Part shown: in pieces, positions 16,499-27,184 of the stretch
Layout: every line of letters starts with the position of its first letter
How positions within the stretch are numbered: position 1 is the first letter of the stretch
Origin: Arthrobacter sp. QXT-31
GTDB lineage: Bacteria > Actinomycetota > Actinomycetes > Actinomycetales > Micrococcaceae
Direction: 5' to 3'
DNA: 64,000 nucleotides
Assembly (NCBI RefSeq): GCF_001969265.1
Contig: NZ_CP019304.1
Coordinates: forward strand, 620,001 to 684,000
Made by a program: the position numbers and the translations under genes
Notes under the pieces: generated by a model
What the model was told of the DNA's origin: nothing
Databases searched by the model: none
What the model saw: the letters and a program-made list of their open reading frames with translations, nothing else

Positions 16499-17944
16499 GT
16501 GGACTGGGCAGCGTGGTTCGATGCGCCGGACTATGAATTCGCCCGGCAGGTGCTGCAGCGCGGTGTGGCCGCACTCTACTTCGTCGCGTTCCTGTCCTCC
16601 CTTAACCAGTTTCCCGCCCTTCTCGGCGAGCGCGGCCTGCTTCCTGTTCCGGACTACCTGAAGGCCTTCACCCGGATGCGCAGGCCCACGCTGTTCCGCT
16701 GGCGCTACTCGGACCGGCTGTTCCGGACGGTTTGTGCGGTGGGCCTGGTCATTTCGGCTGTCCTGGTCCTGGGCATCCCGCAGCTGGGCCCGCCCTGGGT
16801 GCCGCTGATCGCGTTCCTGGCGCTGTGGCTGCTGTACATGTCGGTGGTCAACGTGGGGCAGACGTTCTACGGGTTCGGCTGGGAGATGCTGCTCCTGGAG
16901 GCGGGCTTCACGGTGGCCTTCCTAGGGTCAGACCAGACCGATCCGCCCCGGACCGTCCTGATCCTGGTGGCCTGGCTGGTGTTCCGGCTGGAATTCGGCG
17001 CCGGCATGATCAAGATCCGCGGCGGCCGGGAATGGCGCGACCTCACCGCCCTGTACTACCACCACGAAACCCAGCCGATGCCGGGCCCCCTCAGCCGGCA
17101 GGCGCATCTGCTGCCCAAGCCCTTCCACCGGCTGGAGGTGGTGGGCAACCACTTCGCCCAGCTGGTAGTTCCGTTCTTCCTCTTCGCGCCGCAGCCGCTG
17201 GGCAGCATCGCGGCAGGCATCATCATCTTCACCCAGCTGTGGCTGGTGGCCAGCGGCAATTTCGCCTGGCTGAACTGGATTGCGATTGTGCTGGCCTTCG
17301 CCGGAGTCAGCGATCCCGTGGCGCACGCCGTGCTCCCGTTCATTCCGCTCGAGTGGCACACCACCGGGGAGACTCCGCTGTGGTGGCTCGTCATCACGCT
17401 GGCCGCGTCCCTGCTCCTGGTGGTCCTCAGCTACTGGCCCATCAAGAACCTGTTCTCCCAGTACCAGCTGATGAACGCCAGCTTCAACCGCTGGCAGCTG
17501 GTGAACACCTACGGCGCGTTCGGCACGGTGACGAAGCAGCGCATCGAGGTGGCAGTGGAGGGCACGCTGGACGATGAGCCGGACGAGGCGGCCGACTGGC
17601 GCGAGTACGGGTTCAAGGGGAAGCCGGGCGACGTGCGCAGGCTGCCCCGCCAGTGGGCCCCGTACCACCTGCGGCTGGACTGGCTCATGTGGTTCCTGCC
17701 CCTGCGCACGGTCCACGAGGAATGGTTCTACGCTTTCCTGGGCAAGCTGCTGGAGGCGGACGCAGCGATGCTGCGGCTGTTGCGCCACGACCCGTTCGAC
17801 GGCGAGCGCCCCCGGTGGGTGCGCGCCCGCACGTACCTGTACCGTTTCGCCACCCGCGCGGAGTTCCGGGAGACCGGCCAGCGCTGGATCCGGACGCCGC
17901 TCTATGAGGCGATCCCGCCCATTTCCCTGCGTGCCGGCAGGTAG
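16499..17944 (+). CDS. lipase maturation factor family membrane protein
   Basis: 481 aa with about eight membrane segments, related to LMF1/LMF2 and the bacterial HTTM-like group. Recognisable stretches are DYEFARQVLQRGVAALYFVAFLSSLNQFPALLGERGLLPV, FRLEFGAGMIKIRGGREWRDLTALYYHHETQPMP, and a C-terminal soluble part with APYHLRLDWLMWFLPL and EEWFYAFLGKLL. Vertebrate LMF1 matures lipases in the ER; the bacterial role is unknown, perhaps envelope protein folding or vitamin-K-carboxylase-like chemistry. Alternative starts are GTG at 16490 or 16493; 16499 gives the family-like MDWAAWF N-terminus. Confidence 0.82.
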   Translation: MDWAAWFDAPDYEFARQVLQRGVAALYFVAFLSSLNQFPALLGERGLLPVPDYLKAFTRMRRPTLFRWRYSDRLFRTVCAVGLVISAVLVLGIPQLGPPWVPLIAFLALWLLYMSVVNVGQTFYGFGWEMLLLEAGFTVAFLGSDQTDPPRTVLILVAWLVFRLEFGAGMIKIRGGREWRDLTALYYHHETQPMPGPLSRQAHLLPKPFHRLEVVGNHFAQLVVPFFLFAPQPLGSIAAGIIIFTQLWLVASGNFAWLNWIAIVLAFAGVSDPVAHAVLPFIPLEWHTTGETPLWWLVITLAASLLLVVLSYWPIKNLFSQYQLMNASFNRWQLVNTYGAFGTVTKQRIEVAVEGTLDDEPDEAADWREYGFKGKPGDVRRLPRQWAPYHLRLDWLMWFLPLRTVHEEWFYAFLGKLLEADAAMLRLLRHDPFDGERPRWVRARTYLYRFATRAEFRETGQRWIRTPLYEAIPPISLRAGR

Positions 17945-17957
17945 CAGGGAAGCGGCA

Positions 17958-17993
17958 GGCGGGGCGGGTGCGTCGCTCCGCACCCGCCCCGCC
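17958..17993. terminator. bidirectional terminator hairpin between LMF and clp
   Basis: Perfect 15-bp GC-rich arms (17958-17972 and 17979-17993), 6-nt loop, in the 64-nt gap between two convergent genes. There is no strong T-run on either side. Confidence 0.75.
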
Positions 17994-18008
17994 AGTTCCG
18001 TCTGATGT

Positions 18009-20573
18009 CTACGCAGCGAGGGGAAGCACCCGGCTGCCCGCGCTGACGCTGATCTCCGCGCCCTCGACGGAAACTGTGACGCTTCCGCCCGGCTGCATCT
18101 CGGACGCCACCAGCAGGTCGGCGATGCGGTCGTCCACCTCGCGCTGGATCACCCGCCGCATCGGACGCGCACCGTATTCCGGTTCGTAGCCCCGCGCGGC
18201 AATCCAGTCGACGGCCTCCCCGGCCACGGAAAAGCCGATCCCCTGCGCCTGCAGGCGGCCTTCCGTGCCGTCCAGCATGAGCCGGACGATCTGGCGCAGC
18301 TGCGCCTGGTCGAGCTTGCGGAACAGGACGATCTCGTCGAGGCGGTTGAGGAATTCCGGCCGCATCGATTCACGAAGCCGGGCCATCACGCGTCCGCGCA
18401 GAGCCCGGTCCGAACCGGCGTCCCCCTCACTGGCCTGGATGGCGAACCCCGCCGGGCCCGTCCTGCTGGCGAGGAACTCGGACCCCAGATTCGACGTCAT
18501 GATGATCACGGTGTTCCGGAAGTCAACTGTCCGTCCCTGCCCGTCGGTCAAACGCCCATCATCCAGGACTTGGAGCAGGAGGTTGAACACATCCGGGTGG
18601 GCCTTCTCGATCTCGTCCAGCAGCACAATGGAGTACGGATTCCGCCGCACCCGCTCGGTCAACTGGCCGGCCTCGCCGTACCCGACGTATCCGGGAGGGG
18701 CACCGACCAGGCGACTGACGGTGTGCCGTTCGCCGAACTCGCTCATGTCGAAGCGCACCAGGGCGTTCTCATTGCCGAGGAGGGACCGGGCCAGCGCCTT
18801 GGCCAGTTCGGTTTTACCGACGCCGGTGGGCCCGAGGAACAGGAAGCTGCCGATCGGCCTGCCCTCCGCGCCCATTCCGGTGCGGTTGCGGCGGACAGAC
18901 TTGGCAATGGCCGTCACTGCGTCGTCCTGCCCGACGACCCGCTCATGCAGTTCCTCTTCCAGCTTTGCCAGCCGCTCCCGGTCACCCTCGGTAATCCGGC
19001 TTGCCGGAATGCCGGTGGCCCGGGAAATAATCTCGGCAATGCCCGCTTCGTCGACAACCGCAGGGGCGGCAGCGGGCGCCGCTCCGGAGTCGATCTTCTC
19101 CTTCAGGGATACGATCTCGTCCCGCAGCCGGGACGCCTCCTCAAAGCGTTCGTCAGCGACGGAGGCATTCTTTAATTCCTCCAGGGCGGAGAGACGCTCA
19201 CGCAGGGCATCCAGCTGACCCGTGCCGCGCTGCAGGCTGAGCCGTGCTCCCGCCTGGTCGATGAGGTCAATGGCCTTGTCCGGCAGGAAGCGGTCCGTGA
19301 CGTAGCGTGCGGACAGTTCGACCGCGGCGCGGATGGCAGCGTCGGTGTATTGCACGCCGTGGTGTTCCTCGTACCGGTCCTTCAGCCCAGCCAGGATCTG
19401 GATGGCATCCTCGATGTGCGGTTCACTGACGTGGACGGGCTGGAACCGCCGTTCGAGGGCAGGGTCCTTTTCCACCTTGCGGTACTCGTTCAGCGTCGTG
19501 GCCCCCACGAGATGGAGTTCGCCGCGTGCCAGGCGGGGCTTCAGGATGTTGCCCGCATCCATGCCGCCCTCGCCTGCCCCGCCGGCACCCATCACGGTGT
19601 GCAGTTCGTCGATGAACAGGATGATGCTTCCCGCTTGGCCGCTGATCTCGTCCATCGCCTTGGTGAGACGCTCTTCAAAGTCGCCCCGGTACCGGGTCCC
19701 GGCGAGCATGGCAGGCAGGTCCAGTGCAATGACGCGCTTGTCACGAAGCTGCTCGGGAACCGCGCCCGCGGCAATTGCCTGCGCCAGCCCCTCAACAATG
19801 GCTGTCTTGCCCACGCCGGCCTCCCCGATCAGGACAGGGTTGTTCTTGGTCCGGCGGGCGAGGATCTCGATGGCCTGTTCGGTTTCCTCCGAGCGTCCGA
19901 TCACCGGATCCAGTCCGCCTTCGCGGGCACGCGCAGTCAGGTCCGTGCCGTAGGTGTCAAGGGTGGGCGTCGCAGGAGCGGGCCCTGCGGCCTGTTGGGC
20001 GGCAGCCGGCGAATTGGGTCCGCTTGCGAATCCGCCGTCAGGTTCTGCCTCATTGGCCCCCGACTGGAAGGACTCGGGCGTCACGCCCGAGGCCATGAGG
20101 ATCTGGCCTGTCGGCGCTTCCTGGTTGAGCACCAGGGCAACGAACAGGTGCTCGGGATCGATGTAGGTCGAGCCGAAGGCACGGGCAACCTGGTGGGCGT
20201 CAAGCAGGGCCCGCTGGGCCGACGGCGTCAGGGCCGGTGCTCCGTCCACTGCCGCACTCGACTTTTCGGGCAGCCGCTCTTCCGCCGCCTGGGCGACTGC
20301 GGCGGGATCGGCGCCGGCGCGCCGCAGGTACCCGGCGGCGGGTTCGGTCTGCACCATGACGCGAAGAATGTGCAACGCGTCGACGTCGCTGTGACCGTGG
20401 TCAGTGGCGAACCGGGCGGCGAGGGCCAGCACCTCGTGGGTGCGGCGGCTCAGCAGCCGGGTGAGATCCCGGGTACGTGCCGGCCTGGCACCCCGCTGGC
20501 CCTGAAGGTAACGGGCAAAGAACTCTTCAAACGAACCGTTGCCGGAAGCGGCAGGCCCGAAAAACGTAGGCAT
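18009..20573 (-). CDS. ClpC-type Clp/Hsp100 AAA+ ATPase
   Basis: 854 aa. After a ~25-residue N-terminal segment ([16 protein letters not shown]) come the double Clp-N repeat, AAA-1 (Walker [14 protein letters not shown], Walker [10 protein letters not shown]), a short UVR-like middle region ([19 protein letters not shown]) instead of the long ClpB coiled coil, and AAA-2 ([27 protein letters not shown]). The ClpP-binding loop position reads PAGFAIQ, close to the LGF/VGF tripeptide, so ClpP docking is possible. The perfect HAIR box 16 nt upstream implies HspR heat-shock control, which is known for ClpB rather than ClpC in this phylum. GGAGG precedes the ATG. Confidence 0.88.
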   Translation of the reverse strand: MPTFFGPAASGNGSFEEFFARYLQGQRGARPARTRDLTRLLSRRTHEVLALAARFATDHGHSDVDALHILRVMVQTEPAAGYLRRAGADPAAVAQAAEERLPEKSSAAVDGAPALTPSAQRALLDAHQVARAFGSTYIDPEHLFVALVLNQEAPTGQILMASGVTPESFQSGANEAEPDGGFASGPNSPAAAQQAAGPAPATPTLDTYGTDLTARAREGGLDPVIGRSEETEQAIEILARRTKNNPVLIGEAGVGKTAIVEGLAQAIAAGAVPEQLRDKRVIALDLPAMLAGTRYRGDFEERLTKAMDEISGQAGSIILFIDELHTVMGAGGAGEGGMDAGNILKPRLARGELHLVGATTLNEYRKVEKDPALERRFQPVHVSEPHIEDAIQILAGLKDRYEEHHGVQYTDAAIRAAVELSARYVTDRFLPDKAIDLIDQAGARLSLQRGTGQLDALRERLSALEELKNASVADERFEEASRLRDEIVSLKEKIDSGAAPAAAPAVVDEAGIAEIISRATGIPASRITEGDRERLAKLEEELHERVVGQDDAVTAIAKSVRRNRTGMGAEGRPIGSFLFLGPTGVGKTELAKALARSLLGNENALVRFDMSEFGERHTVSRLVGAPPGYVGYGEAGQLTERVRRNPYSIVLLDEIEKAHPDVFNLLLQVLDDGRLTDGQGRTVDFRNTVIIMTSNLGSEFLASRTGPAGFAIQASEGDAGSDRALRGRVMARLRESMRPEFLNRLDEIVLFRKLDQAQLRQIVRLMLDGTEGRLQAQGIGFSVAGEAVDWIAARGYEPEYGARPMRRVIQREVDDRIADLLVASEMQPGGSVTVSVEGAEISVSAGSRVLPLAA

Positions 20574-20589
20574 TCAACCTCCATAGAAA

Positions 20590-20610
20590 CTTGAGTGTAC
20601 TTGACTCAAG
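20590..20610 (-). promoter_or_regulatory. HAIR element (HspR operator) of the clp gene
   Basis: CTTGAGT at 20590-20596, a 7-nt spacer and ACTCAAG at 20604-20610: a perfect match to the HspR-associated inverted repeat CTTGAGT-N7-ACTCAAG known from Streptomyces and mycobacteria. It begins 16 nt upstream of the ATG at 20573 and overlaps the probable promoter, as expected for repression. Confidence 0.88.
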
Positions 20611-20681
20611 TCTTGGTCCTGGAGATTTATTCCCTAGCCGGCGGTGCCCCTTTCCCGGGTTCTCTTCGTCCCTGGATACGG

Positions 20682-21512
20682 CTAGCGGGATCGGGCCAGG
20701 ACCGACTCCGCGTGCCGGAGGATGGGCCCGTCGATCATCCTGCCCTGGTACTGGAACACGCCGGTTCCGGCAGTGCGTGCCGCTTCCAGGAGTTCGCGTG
20801 CCGCGGCGACGTCCCGCTCGGAGGGCGCGTACGCCTCCCGGACGGCGGCCACCTGGCTGGGGTGGATGCAGGCCTTGGAACCGAAACCCGAGGCAACGGC
20901 GTCCCGGGCCTCCGCGGCCAGCCCGTCAAGGTCCGGGATGTTCACGTACACGGCATCCACGGCCTGTTTGCCGGCTGCGCCGGCGGCCAGGAGCACCGAG
21001 GAGCGGGCGTGCAGGGCTACGGCACGGTAGCTGCCGTCGTCGTTCCTGCTGGACGTGCCGCCAAGGGAAGCAAGCAGGTCCTCGGCCCCCCACATCATGG
21101 CCACCACGTTGGGTTCGGCGGCAATGGCGGGTGCGTGGACCACGCCCGCGGCGGTCTCACACAGGGCAATCACGTGGAAATCCGGCAGGGCCCGGAGCTG
21201 GCTGGCGCTCTCCGCCTTGGCAAGCATGACGGTGCGGTAGGGGGTGTGGGCCAGGCAGTGCAGGTCCTTCTCGAAGTCCTCGGTGCCGGCCGGGTTGATC
21301 CTAATGATGGTCCGGCTGGGATCCAGCTCCGGCCCTTCCCCGGATCCGCCGAGCTGGGCCAGGATGGCGCCCCGTGCCCGCTGCTTGTCCGGCGCGGCCA
21401 CGGCATCCTCGAGGTCCAGGATGACCGCATCGGCGCGCTCGGCGGCTTTTTGGAAGCGTTCGGGACGGTCGGCAGGGCAGAAAAGGAGGGCGGGTCCCAT
21501 CACAAAAGTCAT
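20682..21512 (-). CDS. HpcH/HpaI/CitE family CoA-ester lyase, probable (R)-HMG-CoA lyase
   Basis: 276 aa TIM-barrel lyase. CitE-type motifs are LFCPADRPERFQKA, AVILDLEDAVAAPDK (metal and CoA contacts), IIRINPAGTEDFEKDL, LCETAAGVVHAPAI, and KACIHPSQVAAVREAYAPS. CitE-like proteins cleave acyl-CoA esters. In M. tuberculosis the gene in the same cluster position (Rv2498c) has been reported as an (R)-HMG-CoA and related beta-hydroxyacyl-CoA lyase in leucine catabolism. Here the absence of a classical HMG-CoA lyase beside the carboxylase genes supports that role. It is the last gene of the leftward operon, 15 nt after maoC. Confidence 0.85.
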   Translation of the reverse strand: MTFVMGPALLFCPADRPERFQKAAERADAVILDLEDAVAAPDKQRARGAILAQLGGSGEGPELDPSRTIIRINPAGTEDFEKDLHCLAHTPYRTVMLAKAESASQLRALPDFHVIALCETAAGVVHAPAIAAEPNVVAMMWGAEDLLASLGGTSSRNDDGSYRAVALHARSSVLLAAGAAGKQAVDAVYVNIPDLDGLAAEARDAVASGFGSKACIHPSQVAAVREAYAPSERDVAAARELLEAARTAGTGVFQYQGRMIDGPILRHAESVLARSR

Positions 21513-21527
21513 AGTGCCATTGTCCGA

Positions 21528-22055
21528 TTATTTGTCCCGCTGCGCCTCTATGTGTGCCTCGCGAGTCCACATCAGGCAGCTTCGCGTGGCCAGCGCCACC
21601 ACCGTTCCGTCCTGGTTGCGCCCGGTGTGCTGCATGGTGACGACGCCCTGCCCCGGCCGTGATTCGGAGAGCCTCTTTCCGGTGATGACGGTCTCCGTGT
21701 AGAGGGTGTCGCCATGGTAGAGCGGATGCGGGAAGGAGACGTCCGTCAGCCCCAGCTGCGCAATGATGGTGCCCTGGGTCAGCTGGCCAACGGACTGCCC
21801 CACCACCGTGGCCAGCGTGAACATGGAGTTCACCAGGCGCTGGCCGAAGGGCTGTCCCGAGCTCCAGGCCGCGTCCAGGTGCAGCCCCTGCGTGTTCATG
21901 GTCATGGTGGTGAACAGCACGTTGTCCGTCTCGGTAACGGTCCGCCCCGGGCGGTGGGCGTACACGACGTCCTCCTCGAGTTCCTCGAAGTAGAGTCCGC
22001 GCTGCTCGATGACCCGCGCGCCGCCGGTGGCTGAGCCTGCCGAAACTGCACTCAT
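21528..22055 (-). CDS. MaoC-like hot-dog hydratase, probable methylglutaconyl-CoA hydratase
   Basis: 175 aa single hot-dog domain. Signatures are [42 protein letters not shown] (catalytic Asp/His region of MaoC hydratase 2) and [17 protein letters not shown]. MaoC hydratases add water to enoyl-CoA with R stereochemistry. Between CoA-transferase and CitE genes it most likely hydrates 3-methylglutaconyl-CoA to (R)-HMG-CoA. Its start overlaps the scoB stop by 4 nt (ATGA), giving tight coupling. Confidence 0.83.
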   Translation of the reverse strand: MSAVSAGSATGGARVIEQRGLYFEELEEDVVYAHRPGRTVTETDNVLFTTMTMNTQGLHLDAAWSSGQPFGQRLVNSMFTLATVVGQSVGQLTQGTIIAQLGLTDVSFPHPLYHGDTLYTETVITGKRLSESRPGQGVVTMQHTGRNQDGTVVALATRSCLMWTREAHIEAQRDK

Positions 22056-22798
22056 ACGGTGAGTTCCTGGTCTTCCTCGAACAGTTCCGCCCCGGTGGCC
22101 GCGACCATGTCCTCCGCCGACACGTTGGGCGCCAGCTCACGCAGGACCAGACGGGATCCGCCGGAATCGGCGACGACGTCGATGACGCCGAGGTCGGTGA
22201 TGATGCGGTCCACGCAGGCCTTGCCCGTCAGCGGCAGCGAGCACCGTTCCACGATTTTCGGCTTTCCGCTTCGGTCCACATGCTCCATCATGACGATCAC
22301 CTTTTTGGCGCCGAAGACCAGGTCCATGGCCCCGCCCATGCCCTTGACCATCTTTCCGGGGATCATCCAGTTGGCGAGGTCTCCGTTGGCGGCCACCTCC
22401 ATGGCGCCGAGCACGGCCACGTCCACGTGCCCGCCGCGGATCATGCCAAAGGACTGGGCGGAGTCGAAGAATGCGGCACCCTTGTTGACGGTGACGGTTT
22501 CCTTGCCGGCGTTGATCAGGTCCGGATCCACCTCGTCCTCGCCGGGATAGGGGCCGACGCCGAGGATGCCGTTCTCGGAGTGCAGGACCACTTCGACGCC
22601 GGCCGGGATGTAGTTGGGGATCAGGGTGGGCATGCCGATGCCGAGGTTCACGTACTGGCCGTTGCTCAGCTCCTGGGCTACGCGGGCGGCGAGCTCATTG
22701 CGCGTCCAGCCCTTGCCTTCCGGGTGGGAGGAGGCGGCCCGGCGGTATTCATGGCGGACGGCCTCGGGGCGGGGGGCCAGGGGGCTGTTCGGATCCAT
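22052..22798 (-). CDS. scoB: 3-oxoacid CoA-transferase subunit B
   Basis: 248 aa. It has the SCOT-B features [17 protein letters not shown], the catalytic Glu in [16 protein letters not shown] and [22 protein letters not shown]. With subunit A it moves CoA from succinyl-CoA to acetoacetate, feeding acetoacetyl-CoA into thiolysis. It is separated from scoA by 2 nt and overlaps maoC by 4 nt. The first ~30 residues precede the conserved fold. Confidence 0.92.
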   Translation of the reverse strand: MDPNSPLAPRPEAVRHEYRRAASSHPEGKGWTRNELAARVAQELSNGQYVNLGIGMPTLIPNYIPAGVEVVLHSENGILGVGPYPGEDEVDPDLINAGKETVTVNKGAAFFDSAQSFGMIRGGHVDVAVLGAMEVAANGDLANWMIPGKMVKGMGGAMDLVFGAKKVIVMMEHVDRSGKPKIVERCSLPLTGKACVDRIITDLGVIDVVADSGGSRLVLRELAPNVSAEDMVAATGAELFEEDQELTV

Positions 22799-22800
22799 TC

Positions 22801-23679
22801 CTATGCTCCTGCCTGTTCGCTGGTTGCGGTATTTTCGGTCCCGCCGGTGCTTCCTGCGGCCCCGGTGCTTCCGGCTGCACTGGTGCTTTCGGCGCCGCCG
22901 GTGCTTCCGGACTGGGCTGCAGACGCCGCAGACAGTGCCACGGTCCGCTTCTCAATGCGCTTCTCGGACTCGGGCACCACCACCACGCGCTGGACAAAGA
23001 TGCCCGGCAGGTGGACGTGCTCCGGATCCAGCTCGCCCGGCTCCACGAGTTCTTCCACCTCTGCAATCGTGATCCGTCCCGCCATGGCGCAGAGGGGGTT
23101 GAAGTTCATGGCCGTCGCGTGGAAGACGAGGTTCCCGTGCCGGTCGCCCTTCCAGGCGTGGACCAGGCCGTAGTCGGGGGTCAGTGATTCCTCCAGGACA
23201 TAGTCGACGCCATCGAAGCTGCGCACTTCCTTTGGCGGGGACGCGATGGCGATGCCTCCGTCGGCGTCGTATTTCTGCGGCAGGCCGCCGTCGGACACCT
23301 GCGTCCCCACGCCCGCCTTCGTGTAAAAGGCGGGAATGCCGGCGCCGCCGGCGCGCAGCTTTTCGGCGAGGGTGCCCTGCGGGGTGAGGACCACTTCAAG
23401 TTCGCCGGCGAGGTACTGCCGGGCGAACTCTTTGTTCTCCCCCACGTACGAGCTGACAGTCCGCCGGATCCGGCCGTCCCTGAGGAGGACGCCCAGGCCC
23501 CAGTCGTCCACGCCGCAGTTGTTGCTGACGGTCTCGAGGTCCTTGGTGCCGCGGCGGTGGAGGGCATCTATGAGCGCCACCGGTATCCCGCACAGGCCAA
23601 AACCCCCGACGGCGAGCGATGCGCCGTCGGATATGTCGGCTACCGCTTCGTCAGCGCTGGCAACAACCTTGTCAATCAT
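22801..23679 (-). CDS. scoA: 3-oxoacid CoA-transferase subunit A with low-complexity tail
   Basis: 292 aa from the ATG at 23679 ([16 protein letters not shown]), chosen because AAAGGA lies 9-12 nt upstream and homology starts there; a GTG 24 nt upstream is less likely. Motifs: [33 protein letters not shown] and [28 protein letters not shown]. It pairs with ScoB. The normal fold ends near residue 245 ([11 protein letters not shown]); the last ~45 residues are an A/S/G/T/E repeat unlike usual CoA-transferases, encoded by a GC-rich imperfect repeat at about 22810-22920. Confidence 0.92.
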   Translation of the reverse strand: MIDKVVASADEAVADISDGASLAVGGFGLCGIPVALIDALHRRGTKDLETVSNNCGVDDWGLGVLLRDGRIRRTVSSYVGENKEFARQYLAGELEVVLTPQGTLAEKLRAGGAGIPAFYTKAGVGTQVSDGGLPQKYDADGGIAIASPPKEVRSFDGVDYVLEESLTPDYGLVHAWKGDRHGNLVFHATAMNFNPLCAMAGRITIAEVEELVEPGELDPEHVHLPGIFVQRVVVVPESEKRIEKRTVALSAASAAQSGSTGGAESTSAAGSTGAAGSTGGTENTATSEQAGA

Positions 23680-23734
23680 CCTTGATCCTTTCGGCGTCTC
23701 CACAGACTCTCGACAGACACGGCCACCTGGCCTT

Positions 23735-24910
23735 TTACAGCCCGAGTTCGCGGGCGATAAGCATCAGCTGGACCTCCGTGGTGCCCTCCCCGACCTCCAG
23801 GATCTTGGAGTCCCGGTAGTGGCGCGCCACGGTGAACTCGTTGATGAAGCCATAGCCGCCGAATACCTGGGTGGCATCCCGCGCATTATCCATGGCCGCC
23901 TCGCCTGCGACCATCTTAGCTATGGCCGCCTGGGTCTTGAACGGCTTGCCGGCGAGCATCCGGGCGGCCGCATCGTAGTAGGTAAGTCGGGCGGTATGGG
24001 CGCGTGCCTGCATGCGGGCGATCTTGAAGGAGATGGCCTGGTGCTTGCCGATATTGGTGCCGAAGGCGCTGCGGTCCTTGGCGTAGCGGACCGAAAGATC
24101 CACGCAGCCCTGCGCAGCGCCGGTGGCCAGGGCAGCGATGGCGATCCGGCCCTCGTCCAGGATGGACAGGAAGTTGGCGTAGCCGCGGCCCCGCTCCCCC
24201 AGCAGGTTCGCCTCGCGCACAGTGACGTCCCGCAGGGTCAGGGGGTGGGTGTCCGACGCATTCCAGCCCACCTTGTTGTACGCCTTCTCCGCCTTGAACC
24301 CGGGCGTGTCGGTGGGCACCAGGATGGTGGAAATCTCCTTCTTGACGCTGCCGTCCTTGCGCTCCTGCTGGCCGGTGACAGCGGTGACGGTCACCAGCCT
24401 GCTGATGTCCGTTCCCGAGTTGGTGATGAATTCCTTGTTGCCGTTGATGACCCAGTTTTTTCCGTCCCCGCTGTCCTCCAGCCGGGCCGTGGTCTTCGTG
24501 CCGCCGGCGTCCGAGCCCGCCTCCGGTTCGGTCAGGCCAAAGCCCGCGAGCGCCTTTCCGGACGCGAGCAGCGGCAGCCACTCCTGCTTCTGGGCCTCGG
24601 TGCCGAAGCGGAAAACGGGCATGGCGCCGAGCGAAACACCGGCCTCGAGCGTGATGGCAACTGACTGGTCCACCCGTCCCAGCTGCTCCAGCGCAAGTGC
24701 CAGCGCGAAGTAATCGCCGCCCATGCCGCCGTATTCCTCCGGGAACGGCAGGCCGAACAGGCCCATATCGGCCATTTGTGCCACTACCTCGTAGGGGAAG
24801 CTGTGTTCCTCGTCGTGCTTGGTGGAGACGGGTGCCACCACCTCGTCGGCGAACTCCCGGACGGTCTTGCTGAGGTCCTGGTACTCCTCGCTGAGGTCAA
24901 AATCGGCCAT
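23735..24910 (-). CDS. acyl-CoA dehydrogenase, probably isovaleryl-CoA dehydrogenase
   Basis: 391 aa FAD flavoprotein of the short/branched-chain acyl-CoA dehydrogenase family. Motifs: FGLTEPEAGSDAGGTKTTA (FAD/substrate), WVINGNKEFITNSG, FGGYGFINEFTVARHYRDSKILEVGEGTTEVQ at the C-terminus with the EGT catalytic/ADP region. It oxidises an acyl-CoA to the 2-enoyl-CoA, passing electrons to ETF. Next to methylcrotonyl-CoA carboxylase-type genes, isovaleryl-CoA is the obvious substrate. It lies 2 nt from the biotin carboxylase gene. Confidence 0.9.
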   Translation of the reverse strand: MADFDLSEEYQDLSKTVREFADEVVAPVSTKHDEEHSFPYEVVAQMADMGLFGLPFPEEYGGMGGDYFALALALEQLGRVDQSVAITLEAGVSLGAMPVFRFGTEAQKQEWLPLLASGKALAGFGLTEPEAGSDAGGTKTTARLEDSGDGKNWVINGNKEFITNSGTDISRLVTVTAVTGQQERKDGSVKKEISTILVPTDTPGFKAEKAYNKVGWNASDTHPLTLRDVTVREANLLGERGRGYANFLSILDEGRIAIAALATGAAQGCVDLSVRYAKDRSAFGTNIGKHQAISFKIARMQARAHTARLTYYDAAARMLAGKPFKTQAAIAKMVAGEAAMDNARDATQVFGGYGFINEFTVARHYRDSKILEVGEGTTEVQLMLIARELGL

Positions 24911-24912
24911 GG

Positions 24913-27177
24913 TTAGGCCTCCTTACGTTCATCTGTTGCATCGTGGGTTGCGGTGCCTTCCGATACAGGGCCGGAAGTGTCCGCCGGGTGGATGGTGGCG
25001 ACGGTCTGGCCTGCCCTGACGAGGTCACCCGTGCTGACGCTGACATGAACGGTCCCGGCGACTTCGGCCACGAGCTGGTGCTCCATCTTCATGGCCTCCA
25101 CGGACAGCAGCACCTGTCCCGCGGCCACGGGATCTCCCTCCTGCACCGCCACGGAGACAACCGTTCCGGGCATGGGTGACCGGACTTCCGGATCGGCCGC
25201 GCCTTCTTCCCGTTCGATGGCGGCCAGCACGCGCTCCAGCCGGCTCTCGCGGGTGAGGACCTCGAGTCCGCAGGCCCAGCCGCCGCTGCCGACGTAAACG
25301 TGCCGCGGCCGCGCTTGCGCGCGAAGGCCGGCGCTGCCGTGCAGCTCCCCGGACATCCCCACGGCGAACGTGTGCTGCTGGTCCTCCAGCTCGAACCTGA
25401 TGACGCCGGCAGCGGACTCTGCGGCATGCTCCCGGCCGTCCGGCCCGACGGCGGCACCCGCCGCTCCGAGGACGCGCACCGTCCGCTCCGGGCCGTCGCC
25501 GACGCGCACCAGGGCATGGCCGGCGTCGCCCTGCCAGGTGATACCCACGGTGGCCATGCCGCCGCCGGGAAGGCCGAAGTTAATCCGCCATGGTGCCGGG
25601 GCACCGAGGCGCCAGCCCCGTGCGCTGTCCCACGGCGGCCGGGGACCTGTCCGTCTGCCACTGAAAGCGACCGCGCCGGCGTCTTCAGCAGCCGCGGCCT
25701 CGCGCGTCCAGAATGTCAGGGCGGCAGCCGTAAACTCTGCCTCGCCGGCATCCCGGAACGCCAGGTCCGGCATCCTCCGGTCGATCAGCGTCGTGTCCAG
25801 CCGGCCGGCGCGGACGTCGTCGTCATTGATCAGGAGCCGCAGGTATTCCACATTGGTATCTATGCCCAGGACGGTGTACCGCTCCAGCGCCGCGTCCAGC
25901 CTGTCCAGCGCGGCCTTGCGGTCCGTTCCCCAGGCAATGACCTTGGACAGCATGGGATCGTAGTCGCTGGAGATTTGCAGCCCCGGCAGCAGCGATGAGT
26001 CAATGCGGACGCCCTCGTCCTGGCGTTCCGGCCGGACCCCGGTCCCGAACGCGGTGCCGTATTCGTCGAGGAGCACCACCTCGCCCGAGGAGGGCAGGAA
26101 GTTCCGGTGCGGGGTTTCGGCGTAGACGCGTGCCTCCGCTGCGTGGCCGTTAATCACGACGTCGTCCTGCCCGACGGTGAGCACCTCGCCGGCGGCGATG
26201 CGCACCTGCCATTCGACGAGGTCAATGCCGGTGACCATTTCCGTCACCGGGTGTTCCACCTGGAGCCGGGTGTTCATCTCCATGAAGAAGAACTCATCCG
26301 GCGAGTCGTCCGACACCAGGAATTCCACGGTGCCGGCACCGGTGTAGTGGACGCTGCGGGCGGCCTGGCAGGCCGCCTCGCCGATCTTCGCCCGGACGGC
26401 CTCGCCGTCGGGCAGTGATTCCAGCAGCGGTGACGGGGACTCCTCGATGACCTTCTGGTGCCGCCGCTGCAGGGAGCACTCGCGCTCCCCCAGGTGGATG
26501 ACGTTGCCGTGGGTATCGGCCAGGACCTGCACCTCGATGTGCCGTGGGGACGTCACCAGGCGTTCCAGCAACAGGGTGTCGTCCCCGAACGCGCCCGCAG
26601 CCACGCGCCGCGCGGTGGCCAGGGCGGACGGCAGGTCCTCTGGCCGGTCCACGGCATGCATTCCCTTGCCGCCGCCGCCCGCCGAGGGCTTGATCAGCAG
26701 GGGGAAACCCACGGCCGGGGCGGCCGCGATGAGTTCCGCATCCGTCATGCCGGGTTCGGCGATGCCCGGAACCACCGGAACGCCGTACCCCGCCACGTGG
26801 TTTTTCGAGCGGATCTTGTCCCCCATGACATCCAGCGCCTCGGCCCCGGGGCCGATGAAGGCGATGCCGGCGGCCTCCAGTGCCCGGGCAAAGTCGGCAT
26901 TCTCGCTCAGGAACCCGTAGCCCGGATGCACCGCCTGGGCACCGGAGTCCTGGCACGCCCTGATGATGGCGTCGATGCTGAGATAGCTCTCGGCCGCCGC
27001 GGCGGGCCCGATCCTGACGGCAGTGTCGGCTTCGCGCACGTGGCGGGCACCGGCGTCGGCATCGCTGTAGACCGCAACGGAACGGATTCCCATGGCGCGC
27101 AGGGTCCTGATCACCCGGCAGGCAATCTCGCCGCGGTTGGCCACCAGGACCGTGCGGAACTTACGTTCGATAGTCAT
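24913..27177 (-). CDS. acyl-CoA carboxylase alpha subunit (biotin carboxylase + BCCP), probable methylcrotonyl-CoA carboxylase
   Basis: 754 aa. Biotin carboxylase half (about 1-450) with [19 protein letters not shown], the ATP-grasp loop [14 protein letters not shown] and [25 protein letters not shown]; then a linker domain and a C-terminal biotinyl domain whose attachment Lys is near residue 697 (EAMKMEH). It carboxylates biotin for transfer by the beta subunit encoded 7 nt upstream. The gene order carboxyltransferase, biotin carboxylase, acyl-CoA dehydrogenase matches the mycobacterial accD1-accA1-fadE19 leucine cluster. A charged tail follows the biotin domain. Confidence 0.93.
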   Translation of the reverse strand: MTIERKFRTVLVANRGEIACRVIRTLRAMGIRSVAVYSDADAGARHVREADTAVRIGPAAAAESYLSIDAIIRACQDSGAQAVHPGYGFLSENADFARALEAAGIAFIGPGAEALDVMGDKIRSKNHVAGYGVPVVPGIAEPGMTDAELIAAAPAVGFPLLIKPSAGGGGKGMHAVDRPEDLPSALATARRVAAGAFGDDTLLLERLVTSPRHIEVQVLADTHGNVIHLGERECSLQRRHQKVIEESPSPLLESLPDGEAVRAKIGEAACQAARSVHYTGAGTVEFLVSDDSPDEFFFMEMNTRLQVEHPVTEMVTGIDLVEWQVRIAAGEVLTVGQDDVVINGHAAEARVYAETPHRNFLPSSGEVVLLDEYGTAFGTGVRPERQDEGVRIDSSLLPGLQISSDYDPMLSKVIAWGTDRKAALDRLDAALERYTVLGIDTNVEYLRLLINDDDVRAGRLDTTLIDRRMPDLAFRDAGEAEFTAAALTFWTREAAAAEDAGAVAFSGRRTGPRPPWDSARGWRLGAPAPWRINFGLPGGGMATVGITWQGDAGHALVRVGDGPERTVRVLGAAGAAVGPDGREHAAESAAGVIRFELEDQQHTFAVGMSGELHGSAGLRAQARPRHVYVGSGGWACGLEVLTRESRLERVLAAIEREEGAADPEVRSPMPGTVVSVAVQEGDPVAAGQVLLSVEAMKMEHQLVAEVAGTVHVSVSTGDLVRAGQTVATIHPADTSGPVSEGTATHDATDERKEA

Positions 27178-27184
27178 GTCAGGC

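Noticed and set aside
20568..20590. TATGGA as -10 making clp leaderless
   Set aside because: It overlaps GGAGG, which is a good Shine-Dalgarno, and lacks the last T of the TAnnnT pattern; a promoter within or upstream of HAIR is more likely.
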